Assembly (NCBI GenBank): GCA_010084195.1
Contig: RGPS01000009.1
Span: forward strand, 1-60,215
Length of the DNA stretch: 60,215 nt
Direction: 5' to 3'
From: Terriglobia bacterium
Lineage (GTDB): Bacteria; Acidobacteriota; Terriglobia; Bryobacterales; Bryobacteraceae
Shown: piece by piece, positions 23,730 through 32,626 of the stretch
How positions within the stretch are numbered: position 1 is the first letter of the stretch
Layout of the letters: each line of letters begins with the position of its first letter
Position numbers and translations under genes: made by a program
Notes under the pieces: model-generated
The model's input: only the letters and a program-made list of their open reading frames with translations
The model's database searches: none
What the model was told of the DNA's origin: nothing

Positions 23730-26700
23730 ATGAGTCCGGCAGCGCTTTCAGGTATCAGTCTCAACGGCAAGTTTCTTGACGACCAGGCGAATGCCTCGCT
23801 GGACGTTACGTCGCCGGGGATTCCCTCTCTGGCGCTGGCACTACTGGATCCCCAGGGCCTGTTTCCTCCCGGCGAGATCGTGCTGGGTGACATAAAGGCG
23901 TCGGCAAAGGGTGCCGGTAACCTCGGATTCGGCGGCGGCCTCTCCAGGGGCACCGTGAACTTCAGCGGAGAAGCCGGAGCCCAGTTTGGAGTGGGCGTTT
24001 ATTCGGATGCAGCAACCGCGATAAAGGCACTGGACCCCGCAGGAACTCTGCTCACGGAACTAAAACTGAGCCCCGAAGAGCCTGGGGCGAATGAGGGTGA
24101 AGTTAGTCGCTATGTGCTGGTCCGGGCGGGATACAACATCAAGGCGGCGGCCAAAGGCTCAGTGGGGCTGGGGACCGGTGTTTCGGGGACGTTTGGTGTG
24201 GAGGCGTCGAGCCACGGGCTCTTCGCCGTCCTGCATCGCTTTCGGGAGGACGAGCGCGCACTCCAGGTTTTGGCGGATACATTCGGCAGCGTGGCCCTGC
24301 CGAGCCAGATCCGACACGCCGAGGATCTGGCTCCGGGTACTTGGCTCATTGCCGAAATAGATGGTTCGGTCAAGCTACAAGCGGGAGTGCAGGCGGGCTA
24401 TGATTTTTCGTGGCTCAGAGAACTGCCGAATGGTGCGCTCGCGGGCCCGATTGGCTTGCGCGTTCAACTGGGTGCCAGTGCGGCTCTCGGATTTGAGGCC
24501 TCGGGCAAGTTCGCACTCGTACTGGGACGGGAACAGGACGATCAGGTTCTGCGCCTCCGGCTCTACAAGCTCGCGAAGAAGGGTTGGAATTTTGCGCTCG
24601 ACGCCCGGGCCGGAGTGAAGGCGATCCTGCCACCCTTCTTTAACAACAAGAAAAACAAAGTCGAGGATCTGGTTTCCGCCATCTTTGGGCTGAATGAGAA
24701 CCAACTTGTGGAGGTTCTCAAGGACACGCGCAAGTTTGTCAGTTCCGAAGCGAGCCTGAGCGACAAACTGGCAGGGGTACTGATGGACCTCGGCGGGAGC
24801 TCGCTGCAGAAGGCCACAGGACTATCCGCCGATGAGCTTCGTGAGGCGTTTGAGACGGGTCGCCAGAAGGTGGTCGAATTCCTCGAAAAGCTCGACGAAC
24901 TGGAGAAGATCGGCGGCCACGACCTGACCAGTATGTTGCTCTCGCTGGGAGGGCAGGATCTGAGTCGCCTACAGGGCGTCCTGACGCAAATCTCCGGTTC
25001 CGGCGATCCGGCGCAAGTGGCGGCGACTCTTGCCGGACTCCTTGGCCCGGCGGGCTTCGAGAGAACTCCGGCGGGAAGATTCATCGAGGCCGCTGTGGGA
25101 CCAGCGCTGGGCGTGGTGACGAATTCTGAGACCGCCAACAAATTGCGCGCCGTCAGCGATCAGGCACTGGACCTCCTGAGCGGCCAAACACTTCAGCAAC
25201 TGCTCGATTTCTTCCGCGGAAAAGTCCATTTCAACGAGATTCTGAAGATCGCGACCGAAACGGACTTTGACAAAATTGACAACCTGCTGAAGGCCCGTAT
25301 CGCCAGCTTCCTGGGCAAGGAAACGGCTCTCCTCAAGGATCTGGAGCAGGTACAAGGCGCTATTCGCGGAGTGCTCGCGAATGCAGACAAGTTCTACTCG
25401 ATGGCGATCGCGGCTGCGAAAAAAGAGCAGGAGTTTTCGTTCTCATATGCTTACTCACGCAGCACCACACGGACTGCGCTGGTGGATGTTACATTTGATT
25501 TGTCTTTAGCGGAGAACGGGGACCGGTTACAGAGGGCGATCGATGGTGATTTTGACGATCTGTTGCTGAACCCGGTGGAGGGCGTCACACTCCGGTCTGC
25601 GGAACTGACGCACAACATCCGGCGCAACGTGGCCACCGAACTGACCCTGCCATTTGGCAAGACAACGGATTCAGTCATCACCGTCTCCGACGCGCGTTTG
25701 AACGTGATCGAAGATGATGGCCGCGTCCTGGTCTACACGCTGGAGGCCAGTGATACCGAGGCGCAACGTTCTTCCCTGTTCCGCGCCCGAAGCGGTCGCA
25801 ACAGCACGCTGACCGTCGGTGCGACCTTGCCGTTGGCGGTAAGCGGAGGCGTGAAGGTGTGGAAAGAAAACACATTCTCCTACCACTACAAACTGGAGCA
25901 GGCAGTTCAAAAGATGCGGGCCTCGCAGCTTTTGCACGACGCGGGACCTCTAATAACGGCCTACCTGCCGGACGCTTTCACGGGTAACGCCGGCTTTCCC
26001 GAGTGGGTGGCCGACCTGGATAAAGCCCTGGACAGCAAAGACCCCAATTCAGGCACGCTGGACATTGGCGATACCCTGATGAGCCTGACCCTGTCCGCCC
26101 CGCCGTCTTACCTGAAGGCCTGGACGTTTGCCAGCAGGGACCGTCTGGATTTCGCCTATACCAGCCTGTCCAAACGCCTGCAGGACAAATTTCGGAGCCT
26201 GGTGTCGCTCTACTACTTCTCTGATCCGGCCCGATACAAGAACCTGGATACGGCCGCTGCAGTTCTGGTCTTTTCCTGCCTGCCACTCAGTACTTCAGTG
26301 AAATTGAAGAATGGTCAGGCGGTGGTGGAGCAGTTCGATACGAAGACGGACCTGCACTGGTATTCAGGCACGATGCCTGTCATCCAGGCGATGGCAAACA
26401 CGCGTCGCACGAAGGACGCCCTGTTGCTTCGGATGCGGGATGTGCAGCAAATGCTGCTGGGAATTCCGGCGCTGAAGAATTTGGCCAAAGACTACGAGCC
26501 CACACCGGAAGCCATCCAGGACGTCATTTCTTCAGCGCTGAAGAAGATGTTCCAGAACGATCTGGTCCCACAACTCCTGGGGGGCCTTTTGTTCCTGGAA
26601 GCGGAACTGGTGGATAACGCAGCCAGGATCGGCATGGAGATGGCTTCCTTCCAGAACGAAGCCACTACGCACCCGGCGGAAGCGCTGCAACATCTGGCCG

Positions 26701-26969
26701 ACTTTGGAGAGAAGTTGGCAAATACGTTCAACCAGGTCTTCTCTGGCAGGACGTTTATGTCCGGTGCAGCTCAGGCACTGGGCACGCTGATGTTTATGGA
26801 AGCGGCAGCCGTGCTGGATGAGTTCAACCCTTCCGGTGCCAGGGGCTCAGTTGCGGCCATGATGAGGCTAACGGTGATACAAAGCGGCAAGGTCAGTATC
26901 GATGACATGCTTGCCGGCAAGATCAGAGACGAGATCGTGCTGAGCGAACAGACCTTCGTACACGCCTGA
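23730..26969 (+). CDS. Large protein of unknown function (1079 aa)
   Basis: I do not recognise this protein. The second ATG of a tandem pair (23727/23730) is 6 bases from an AGGAG site and is taken as the start. No signal peptide or transmembrane helix is evident, so it is probably cytoplasmic. Residues 1-~300 look beta-rich and are full of Gly/Ala/Ser strands (AAAKGSVGLGTGVSGTFGV, SVKLQAGVQAGYDFSW). About 300-560 is leucine-rich and helical (VEFLEKLDELEKIG, LLKDLEQVQGAIRGVL). About 560-720 is again strand-like (FSFSYAYSRSTTRTALVDV). The rest is largely helical. The alternating layout suggests at least four domains. Codon use looks like that of its neighbours. Coding is certain from the single long uninterrupted frame. 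Confidence 0.85.
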   Translation: MSPAALSGISLNGKFLDDQANASLDVTSPGIPSLALALLDPQGLFPPGEIVLGDIKASAKGAGNLGFGGGLSRGTVNFSGEAGAQFGVGVYSDAATAIKALDPAGTLLTELKLSPEEPGANEGEVSRYVLVRAGYNIKAAAKGSVGLGTGVSGTFGVEASSHGLFAVLHRFREDERALQVLADTFGSVALPSQIRHAEDLAPGTWLIAEIDGSVKLQAGVQAGYDFSWLRELPNGALAGPIGLRVQLGASAALGFEASGKFALVLGREQDDQVLRLRLYKLAKKGWNFALDARAGVKAILPPFFNNKKNKVEDLVSAIFGLNENQLVEVLKDTRKFVSSEASLSDKLAGVLMDLGGSSLQKATGLSADELREAFETGRQKVVEFLEKLDELEKIGGHDLTSMLLSLGGQDLSRLQGVLTQISGSGDPAQVAATLAGLLGPAGFERTPAGRFIEAAVGPALGVVTNSETANKLRAVSDQALDLLSGQTLQQLLDFFRGKVHFNEILKIATETDFDKIDNLLKARIASFLGKETALLKDLEQVQGAIRGVLANADKFYSMAIAAAKKEQEFSFSYAYSRSTTRTALVDVTFDLSLAENGDRLQRAIDGDFDDLLLNPVEGVTLRSAELTHNIRRNVATELTLPFGKTTDSVITVSDARLNVIEDDGRVLVYTLEASDTEAQRSSLFRARSGRNSTLTVGATLPLAVSGGVKVWKENTFSYHYKLEQAVQKMRASQLLHDAGPLITAYLPDAFTGNAGFPEWVADLDKALDSKDPNSGTLDIGDTLMSLTLSAPPSYLKAWTFASRDRLDFAYTSLSKRLQDKFRSLVSLYYFSDPARYKNLDTAAAVLVFSCLPLSTSVKLKNGQAVVEQFDTKTDLHWYSGTMPVIQAMANTRRTKDALLLRMRDVQQMLLGIPALKNLAKDYEPTPEAIQDVISSALKKMFQNDLVPQLLGGLLFLEAELVDNAARIGMEMASFQNEATTHPAEALQHLADFGEKLANTFNQVFSGRTFMSGAAQALGTLMFMEAAAVLDEFNPSGARGSVAAMMRLTVIQSGKVSIDDMLAGKIRDEIVLSEQTFVHA

Positions 26970-26976
26970 TTTTTGA

Positions 26977-27915
26977 TCAGGCCCGAAACGAAATACCCTG
27001 CGACTGCAGGTAGGTTTTAGATATTCGGGCGGCTTCCAGAGCCGGCATCGGATCGCTCCGGCCACCGCCATCCAGTTCCACCATGACCATACCTGCCATT
27101 TCGCCCTTGCCTTCCATAAGGTCCAGCAGGTTGGCGAGTTCGACACGGCCGAACCCGAGAGGGCAATAGCCTCCGTAGTATTTACCCCCGCTGAAGTCTT
27201 TGAGGTGCATGTGGTGGACGATGGAGAGGTGGTCCTTCACCAGTTTGGTGACAGCGGCGGGCTCGGCACCGCCCTTCACCAGCTGGCCCACATCGGGGCC
27301 AAACTTCACGTAGCGCGTATCGACCGAATCGAGCGTGGCGAGGGTTTCATCCAGCGTTTCCACAACCGTGCCTGTGTGGGGATGCAGCACTCCGGTGACG
27401 CCGAGATCGGTAATCGCTTTGCCGATTTCGTTGAGGCAGGCAGCAATGTCGGCTCGGTGTTCGGCAAACTGGAAGCCCGTTTGGGCACGACGCGCACCAT
27501 TGGGGCCCAGAATCATGATGCGACCGCCATTCTTGCGGATGACTTTGGCCCATTCGACCATGCGGGCCACGCTGTCTTTACGCTTCGCCGGATCAACGAG
27601 GTCAACCGTGCAGTAGCCCGAAATCAGCGGCAGGCTGGCCGCTTCGAGGTGACGAAGAAGGCCGCCCTCTTTTTCATATTGATCGAGAACGTCGCCGAAC
27701 GTTTCGAGACCAGCGTACCCGAGGCTGCCTAAGTCTTTGATAGCGATCTCAATGCCGCGTTTGTCGGGTCCGCCGGGCCAGGTGATCCCGGTGTGCCCAA
27801 TTTTCAGCTTCTTCGGCTTCGGAGGCGTGGGGCCCTGCGCCTGGAGATATGGCACCAGGGCAGTGCCGAGACCGGCGGCCAGGGCGGTGGAGAAGCTGCG
27901 ACGGGAGAGTTGCAT
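26977..27915 (-). CDS. Tat-exported sugar phosphate isomerase/epimerase-like TIM barrel protein
   Basis: A 312-residue AP-endonuclease-2-fold (xylose isomerase-like) protein. The N-terminus MQLSRRSFSTALAAGLGTAL is a twin-arginine signal, so it is probably exported folded. The barrel begins at LKIGHTGITW. Likely metal ligands sit in the strands ending VLHPHTG, KFGPDVGQL and HHMHLKDFSGG, with a final MVMVELDGGG. Relatives act on inositols, keto-sugars or deoxysugars; the substrate is open. Its stop is 7 bases from the convergent stop of the 1079-residue gene, leaving no room for a terminator. A second paralogue-like barrel gene lies at 28.4 kb with an oxidoreductase, suggesting a sugar-oxidation/isomerisation role. 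Confidence 0.8.
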   Translation of the reverse strand: MQLSRRSFSTALAAGLGTALVPYLQAQGPTPPKPKKLKIGHTGITWPGGPDKRGIEIAIKDLGSLGYAGLETFGDVLDQYEKEGGLLRHLEAASLPLISGYCTVDLVDPAKRKDSVARMVEWAKVIRKNGGRIMILGPNGARRAQTGFQFAEHRADIAACLNEIGKAITDLGVTGVLHPHTGTVVETLDETLATLDSVDTRYVKFGPDVGQLVKGGAEPAAVTKLVKDHLSIVHHMHLKDFSGGKYYGGYCPLGFGRVELANLLDLMEGKGEMAGMVMVELDGGGRSDPMPALEAARISKTYLQSQGISFRA

Positions 27916-27964
27916 CGGGGAATACCTCGTCTGCCATCATATTCGGTGAAAGGAGCTGTTGCCG

Positions 27965-28372
27965 ATGAAAGGACAGTTGAAGGTAGCAACACCGGAGGAG
28001 TACATCGCCGCCGTTGATGACGCCCGCCGCGCCGACATCGCCGAACTCGACAGGCTGATCCGCAAGAACGCGCCCAAACTGGAGCCCTTTATTCACTCGG
28101 GTATCCTTGCCTACGGCCCGTGGCACTACAAGTATGCAAGCGGGCGGGAAGGCGACTGGTTCCGGATTGGAGTGGCCAGCAACGCCAGCTACATCTCGCT
28201 CTATGTTGTGGCCGGTGACGAGTCGGGCTATGTCGCCGAGCAGTTCAAAGAATCACTGCCCAAGGCCAAAATCGGTAAAAGCTGTGTTCGGTTCAAGAAG
28301 CTGAGCGACCTCGACCAGAAAGAACTCGTCCGCCTCATCCGGGCGGGAGCAAAAGCGCGGGGGAAGGTGTGA
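27965..28372 (+). CDS. DUF1801 / YdhG-like protein
   Basis: A 135-residue single-domain protein of the DUF1801 family. Characteristic are ATPEEYIAAVDDARRADI, the IHSGILAYGPWHYKYASG segment and VRFKKLSDLDQKELVRLI. The function of the family is not established; it is small, soluble and cytoplasmic. I chose the ATG at 27965 over a TTG at 27959 because an AAAGGAG site ends 9 bases before the ATG. It is divergent from the TIM-barrel gene, and 53 bases upstream of the next, also plus strand. Confidence 0.75.
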   Translation: MKGQLKVATPEEYIAAVDDARRADIAELDRLIRKNAPKLEPFIHSGILAYGPWHYKYASGREGDWFRIGVASNASYISLYVVAGDESGYVAEQFKESLPKAKIGKSCVRFKKLSDLDQKELVRLIRAGAKARGKV

Positions 28373-28425
28373 CAGGAGTTCGACCGAGACGAGCAGGAAG
28401 CGTCGCGATGCGATATTGTAGCGGG

Positions 28426-29298
28426 ATGCTGCACCGTCGCGATCTATTGGCACTGGTACCGGTCCTGTCGCTTCGGGGCGCTGCTAACGAAAATAAAATG
28501 ACCCTCTGCATCCACCAAACGACCTCTGCTGCTGCGGGCTACCGCAAGTCACTGGAAGGGTATTCGCGTGCCGGTATCCGACTGGTCGAAGTGATCCGTC
28601 CCCACCTGGAGGCTTTCATCCAGAGTGACGGCTTACCTGCTGCGAAACGACTCCTTTCTGACCTTGGGCTGACTGCGGTCTCCCACGGCGGCCTCGCCGG
28701 GCTTTGGGCACCTCGCCCGGAGCGCGCCGCCGCCGTTGCGGAACTGAAGCGCCACGCGGAGATTGCGGCTGAGCTTGGCATCGACCGGATCATGGCACCC
28801 TGCACCGGCGCCGGGAAATTTACCGCCGATGACTATAAGCTTGCGGTGGACTACATGCGCGAAGCGGGCGAAATCGGCAAGCAGTTCGGGGTGGTGGTTA
28901 TGCCCGAATTCACGAAGTTGTCCGCGTTCATCTCGACCCTTCCCACCGTGCTGCGCCTCACGCGGGAAGCTGGCCACCCGAACGTGCGGCCGATGCTCGA
29001 TTTTTATCACTTCTGGGCAGGCCTGAGTAAGTTCGATGATCTGGAACTTCTTCACCAGGGTGAACTGCATCACGTCCACTTCCAGGATGTGCCCGATATG
29101 CCGCGCGAAATGCTGGACGGGATCACGCGGGAGATCCCTGGCACGGGTATTGCACCCATTCCGCGCATCCTGAAAGCCCTCGCAGCTAAGGGGTATTCCG
29201 GCCCACTGTCGGTAGAACTCTTCTACCCGAAGTACCAGGCGATGGATCCGTTTGAACTGGCCCGTACCATTCGGGAAAAAGGCGAACCATTGCTGTAG
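28426..29298 (+). CDS. Sugar phosphate isomerase/epimerase-like TIM barrel protein
   Basis: A 290-residue AP-endonuclease-2-type barrel. The chosen ATG (28426) gives a short twin-arginine-like leader (MLHRRDLLALVPVLSLRGA); upstream ATGs at 28408 and the open frame to 28369 have no homology. Strand ends with likely metal ligands: VEVIRPH, VSHGGLAG, VVMPEFTKL, RPMLDFYHFW, HHVHFQDVPD and PLSVELFYPKY. Related proteins isomerise or epimerise keto-inositols and sugars. It is followed 36 bases later by a Gfo/Idh/MocA oxidoreductase on the same strand, a common pairing for inositol or sugar-acid catabolism. Export is inferred only from the leader. Confidence 0.8.
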   Translation: MLHRRDLLALVPVLSLRGAANENKMTLCIHQTTSAAAGYRKSLEGYSRAGIRLVEVIRPHLEAFIQSDGLPAAKRLLSDLGLTAVSHGGLAGLWAPRPERAAAVAELKRHAEIAAELGIDRIMAPCTGAGKFTADDYKLAVDYMREAGEIGKQFGVVVMPEFTKLSAFISTLPTVLRLTREAGHPNVRPMLDFYHFWAGLSKFDDLELLHQGELHHVHFQDVPDMPREMLDGITREIPGTGIAPIPRILKALAAKGYSGPLSVELFYPKYQAMDPFELARTIREKGEPLL

Positions 29299-29334
29299 GT
29301 TAGTCCGGGTATGGTCTGGTGATATCTTGCCAGA

Positions 29335-30390
29335 GTGGATATAGGAATCATCGGAATCGGACGCATGGGCTGGGTTCATGCGTCGCACATGCTGGAACTG
29401 GAACGGGAAGGAGTGTGTCGGCTGGTCGCGGTAGTCGATGCCGACCCGGCGCGACTCCAAAACTTTGTCGCGGAGCAGCGCTATACGGGCCGGACGTTTG
29501 GCTCGATTGAAGAGTACCTGGCAGCGGATGTTTGCCGCAATACGATGGTCGTGACGCCGACGGTCCACCACAGACTGCACGCGATGGCGCTGGTTCGTGC
29601 GGGACACCGCGTGCTGCTGGAAAAGCCTCTGACGGGGACGCTGGAAGGCGACCTCGCCTGCTGCGAGGAACTCGACAGCCAATACCCAAACGCCCTGATG
29701 CTGGCCTTCCAGCGCCGTTATGACGCCGCTCTCGCGTATGGAAGAGACCTGATGCAACAGGGGGCAATCGGGCGCGTCTTCAAGATCTACTCCGCGCTCG
29801 AAGACTCCGGCCCTCCTCCCGATGAGTACCAAAGTGACGGGATTCTGCCCGACATGTCCGTCCACAATGTGGATGAGATTCTGTGGCTGGCAGGGGCATT
29901 CCCCGACCGGACGATGGTGGTCGGCTCTGTCCTTTACAACAAACACGTGGCTAAGTGCCAGGAAGACTTCGATGACGCCATGCTGTACATGTGGTTTGGG
30001 AGCAAATTACTGGGGCAGGTGCAGGTCACCAGAAATCACGTTTCCGGATACCGCATCGAAACCGTCATTTACGGCGAACAGGGGCAAATCCAGATCGGGC
30101 ACTTCGTGCAAAACCCGGATGAGATTTTGGTGGAGGCATTTGGCAAAAGGGGAAAACACGAACCCATTGCAAGGCGGGTCTTCCCGGGAGGCAAGGGTGG
30201 TCCGGGGGCTCCGGAGTTTGTTGACCGCTACGGACCCGCCTACAAGACGGAACTCGTGGCCTTCATCGAATGCTGCCGCTCAGGATCGCCTTTCCCGACG
30301 TCCCATGCGGATGGATTGCGGGCGCAGAGGGTGATTGCTGCGGGGATGCGGGCAGTACATACGAGGGATGGCGCTGCGGACATCCCGTAG
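29335..30390 (+). CDS. Gfo/Idh/MocA-family NAD(P)-dependent oxidoreductase
   Basis: A 351-residue cytoplasmic dehydrogenase from a GTG start. The Rossmann fold GIIGIGRMGWVHA opens the protein, the family EKP motif is LLEKPLTGT (around residue 97), and the catalytic-lysine region is intact. The second domain contains LPDMSVHNVDEILWL, with the conserved Asp and His of inositol 2-dehydrogenases. It probably oxidises a cyclic polyol or sugar at C2 or C3 with NAD(P). Its neighbour upstream is an isomerase-type barrel, consistent with a two-step conversion. The exact substrate cannot be inferred. Confidence 0.87.
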   Translation: MDIGIIGIGRMGWVHASHMLELEREGVCRLVAVVDADPARLQNFVAEQRYTGRTFGSIEEYLAADVCRNTMVVTPTVHHRLHAMALVRAGHRVLLEKPLTGTLEGDLACCEELDSQYPNALMLAFQRRYDAALAYGRDLMQQGAIGRVFKIYSALEDSGPPPDEYQSDGILPDMSVHNVDEILWLAGAFPDRTMVVGSVLYNKHVAKCQEDFDDAMLYMWFGSKLLGQVQVTRNHVSGYRIETVIYGEQGQIQIGHFVQNPDEILVEAFGKRGKHEPIARRVFPGGKGGPGAPEFVDRYGPAYKTELVAFIECCRSGSPFPTSHADGLRAQRVIAAGMRAVHTRDGAADIP

Positions 30391-30462
30391 GCATATGATC
30401 GACCGATAATCGGGATAGGGCCGAGTCCCGGGGAGTCCGCCAGTCGCGATGCGGTGCCGCTT

Positions 30463-32424
30463 TTATTTGCCCTTCGTACCCCAGAAGATGTATGTACCCA
30501 GGCTTGAGGAGGTGGCGATATCGACCGAGCCGTCCTTGTCGATATCCATCGCCGTCACATGCGAGCCCACACCCGAGCGGTTGTGGATTAGTTCCGGCAC
30601 GAACTCCGCGCCACCTGGTGCCTGCTTGTTTCGCACCACCCGATACCAATAGATCACTGCGGGGCCGTAGGGGTCCGGGTCGTTGTAGCCGAAGTGCGAC
30701 ATAAAGCGCTTACCAACAATAAAGTCCTTGATCCCATCACCGTCGATATCTGCGAAGGCCGCCCCATGCGGCTCCGTGAACAGGACATCGCCCGCATTCT
30801 TTGTGTCGTAATTGTCCATGAAGATATGCCGCTCGAAGCTGATCTCACCGGCCGCGCTGCGTTTCTGCTCGAACCACGCCAGCCCCCAGCCATGAGCTTC
30901 CAGGCTCGTCACCACGTCGTTCAGGCCATCGCCATTCACGTCGTAGACTCCCATTTCCGCCCCGCCCGCATTGCCCTGTGATTTGCCCCAGCGCCCGAAC
31001 GCGACCGGATGATGCTTCCACAAGCCTTTCGTACCCGACGGTGGCTGCTCCCACCAGCCAAACGCGCAGACCACATCCAGACGTCCATCTCCGTTCACGT
31101 CACCCACGCCCAGCCCGTGTGAGCTGTTTGCTGCCCAGGGTCCCGGCTCTGAAATCGGAGTCAGCTTCCAGGGCTGCGCAGGGGCCGCAGGATCGGGACT
31201 CGCCAGCACGATCGTGCCACCCGGAATCCCCATCACGAGTTCGGGCCTGCCGTCGCCATCCATGTCGGCCATCTGCGTTTCTTCGATCCACACATCCGGC
31301 GTCACCACGTAACGGTCCCAGCGCCTCGCCTCTCCCCGCGGATTCACGAAGAGTACTCCGGGGCCATCGCCGTTGTTACCTGTGGCGCACCACTCGTCCG
31401 GCCACCCGTCGCCGGTGAAATCCCAGGCGAAGTTCACGGCGCACCCGCGCGGGTACTGGCTCGAAGGATCATAACTTTCGGCGACATAGATCTCCCGTGT
31501 CTGCGTGTAGTCCGGCCCCAGGTAGTAAACCGGGCCGGACACCAGATCCGGAATGCCGTCGCGATTCACGTCGGCCACCGCCGTCGACCAGGCGTAGAAC
31601 AGCTCGCTCAGCCGCTGCATCCGGAAGCGGCTGGAGACCACCTCTTTCGGAATCGTTTTGGTGTTCAGATCGCGCACTCCAACGTTCCGAAACCGAACCT
31701 CGCCAGTGCCTCCGACGTATAGGCCCACCGGTCCAAAGCGTCCAAATTCCAGGGCCGAGGCGCCCGCCGCTGTCGTTACGGGGCCTTCATTCAATATGGC
31801 TTTCGTCGCCATCGCGTCCACAATAATCTCCAGCTCGTTCCAGTCGCCCGCGCGCAGCGTGCCAAAGGGACGTGCGCGCGGAATATCCGGCAGCAGGTCG
31901 ATTTGCGGAGCCAGGGGGAAAGGATGCTCTGCCTTGCCCGTCCCCGGTGGGTTGCCGGCGGGAGTGTACAGCCAGGTCACCGCGTCTCCCCGCTTCCCCG
32001 AGGGCTTGTCCAGGGTCTTGCGGGTCAAAATCTTACCCTGCGCATCCAGCGTTACAGCATAAGCCGCAACATCTGCCACGTTCAGCGAAATCAGAATCCC
32101 CTTCAGCCCGCCCTCGGGGGTCTTCTCCGCGCGGAACAGGACCCCCGTCGAACAGCCGCCCGAGCACCGGAACGTGGCGAGGAACCCGAGATCCTGCCAC
32201 GAATGGTCCAGCAATAGCCAGCCCCCGGCGGCACTTCGCGGTGTCCCGACAATCTCGCCGCTTTGCGCTTTCCAGTCAGCCTGTCCCAGGGTCCGAAAGC
32301 CATCGAGGCTGGAACCCGAGAATACATAGTCGGGCTTGAAGGTTCGAGGAGCCCCGTGTGCTGGTGAGAACGAAAGGATGCCCGTGGAAATCAGTAAATA
32401 GATTGTCGAGAGCTTTTTTTGCAT
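30463..32424 (-). CDS. Secreted FG-GAP/VCBS-repeat beta-propeller with N-terminal DUF1080-like domain
   Basis: A 653-residue secreted protein with a signal peptide (residues 1-~24, ending SPAHG). Residues ~30-265 form a concanavalin-like DUF1080-type domain (FSGSSLDGF, GDWNELEIIV, GPVGLYVGGTGEVRFRNV). Residues ~280-650 hold about six FG-GAP/VCBS repeats with calcium-binding Asp-rich loops: AVADVNRDGIPDLV, QMADMDGDGRPELV, GVGDVNGDGRLDVV, YDVNGDGLNDVV, FADIDGDGIKDFI and AMDIDKDGSVDIA. This points to an extracellular, calcium-stabilised protein for carbohydrate binding or turnover. It is transcribed alone, with a GGAGT site 5 bases before ATG. Confidence 0.85.
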   Translation of the reverse strand: MQKKLSTIYLLISTGILSFSPAHGAPRTFKPDYVFSGSSLDGFRTLGQADWKAQSGEIVGTPRSAAGGWLLLDHSWQDLGFLATFRCSGGCSTGVLFRAEKTPEGGLKGILISLNVADVAAYAVTLDAQGKILTRKTLDKPSGKRGDAVTWLYTPAGNPPGTGKAEHPFPLAPQIDLLPDIPRARPFGTLRAGDWNELEIIVDAMATKAILNEGPVTTAAGASALEFGRFGPVGLYVGGTGEVRFRNVGVRDLNTKTIPKEVVSSRFRMQRLSELFYAWSTAVADVNRDGIPDLVSGPVYYLGPDYTQTREIYVAESYDPSSQYPRGCAVNFAWDFTGDGWPDEWCATGNNGDGPGVLFVNPRGEARRWDRYVVTPDVWIEETQMADMDGDGRPELVMGIPGGTIVLASPDPAAPAQPWKLTPISEPGPWAANSSHGLGVGDVNGDGRLDVVCAFGWWEQPPSGTKGLWKHHPVAFGRWGKSQGNAGGAEMGVYDVNGDGLNDVVTSLEAHGWGLAWFEQKRSAAGEISFERHIFMDNYDTKNAGDVLFTEPHGAAFADIDGDGIKDFIVGKRFMSHFGYNDPDPYGPAVIYWYRVVRNKQAPGGAEFVPELIHNRSGVGSHVTAMDIDKDGSVDIATSSSLGTYIFWGTKGK

Positions 32425-32626
32425 GGTGACTCCGAATCAGGCGTGGGAAGGGGTCCCAAGAATTTTTGTGTTTCGCTCACAGTAGATCACAGCTGATCGC
32501 AGGACGCAATGGCTATTGCGTATGGTGTTTTTGATCCGGCGCAGGTCGAGCATGCCCGGCACACAAAGCAAAGACCCCGGAGGCACGAAGCCCCCGGGGT
32601 CTTTGGTTTGTTTTTGTAGCTATTGG
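32425..32626. other. Intergenic region between two minus-strand genes
   Basis: About 200 bases separate the start of the FG-GAP gene and the stop of the TonB-dependent receptor. Apart from the terminator hairpin at 32570-32604, nothing gene-like is visible. Confidence 0.5.
32570..32604 (-). terminator. Terminator hairpin after the TonB-dependent receptor gene
   Basis: Perfect 11-base arms (AAAGACCCCGG at 32570-32580 and its complement at 32594-32604) enclose a 13-base loop, starting 23 bases beyond the receptor stop. On the minus strand the stem is followed by a weak T-rich run; on the plus strand by a better one, so it may act in both directions. Confidence 0.75.

Noticed and set aside
28633-29946. 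437-residue minus-strand open frame
   Set aside because: Antisense to the TIM-barrel and Gfo/Idh/MocA genes, both with clear motifs.
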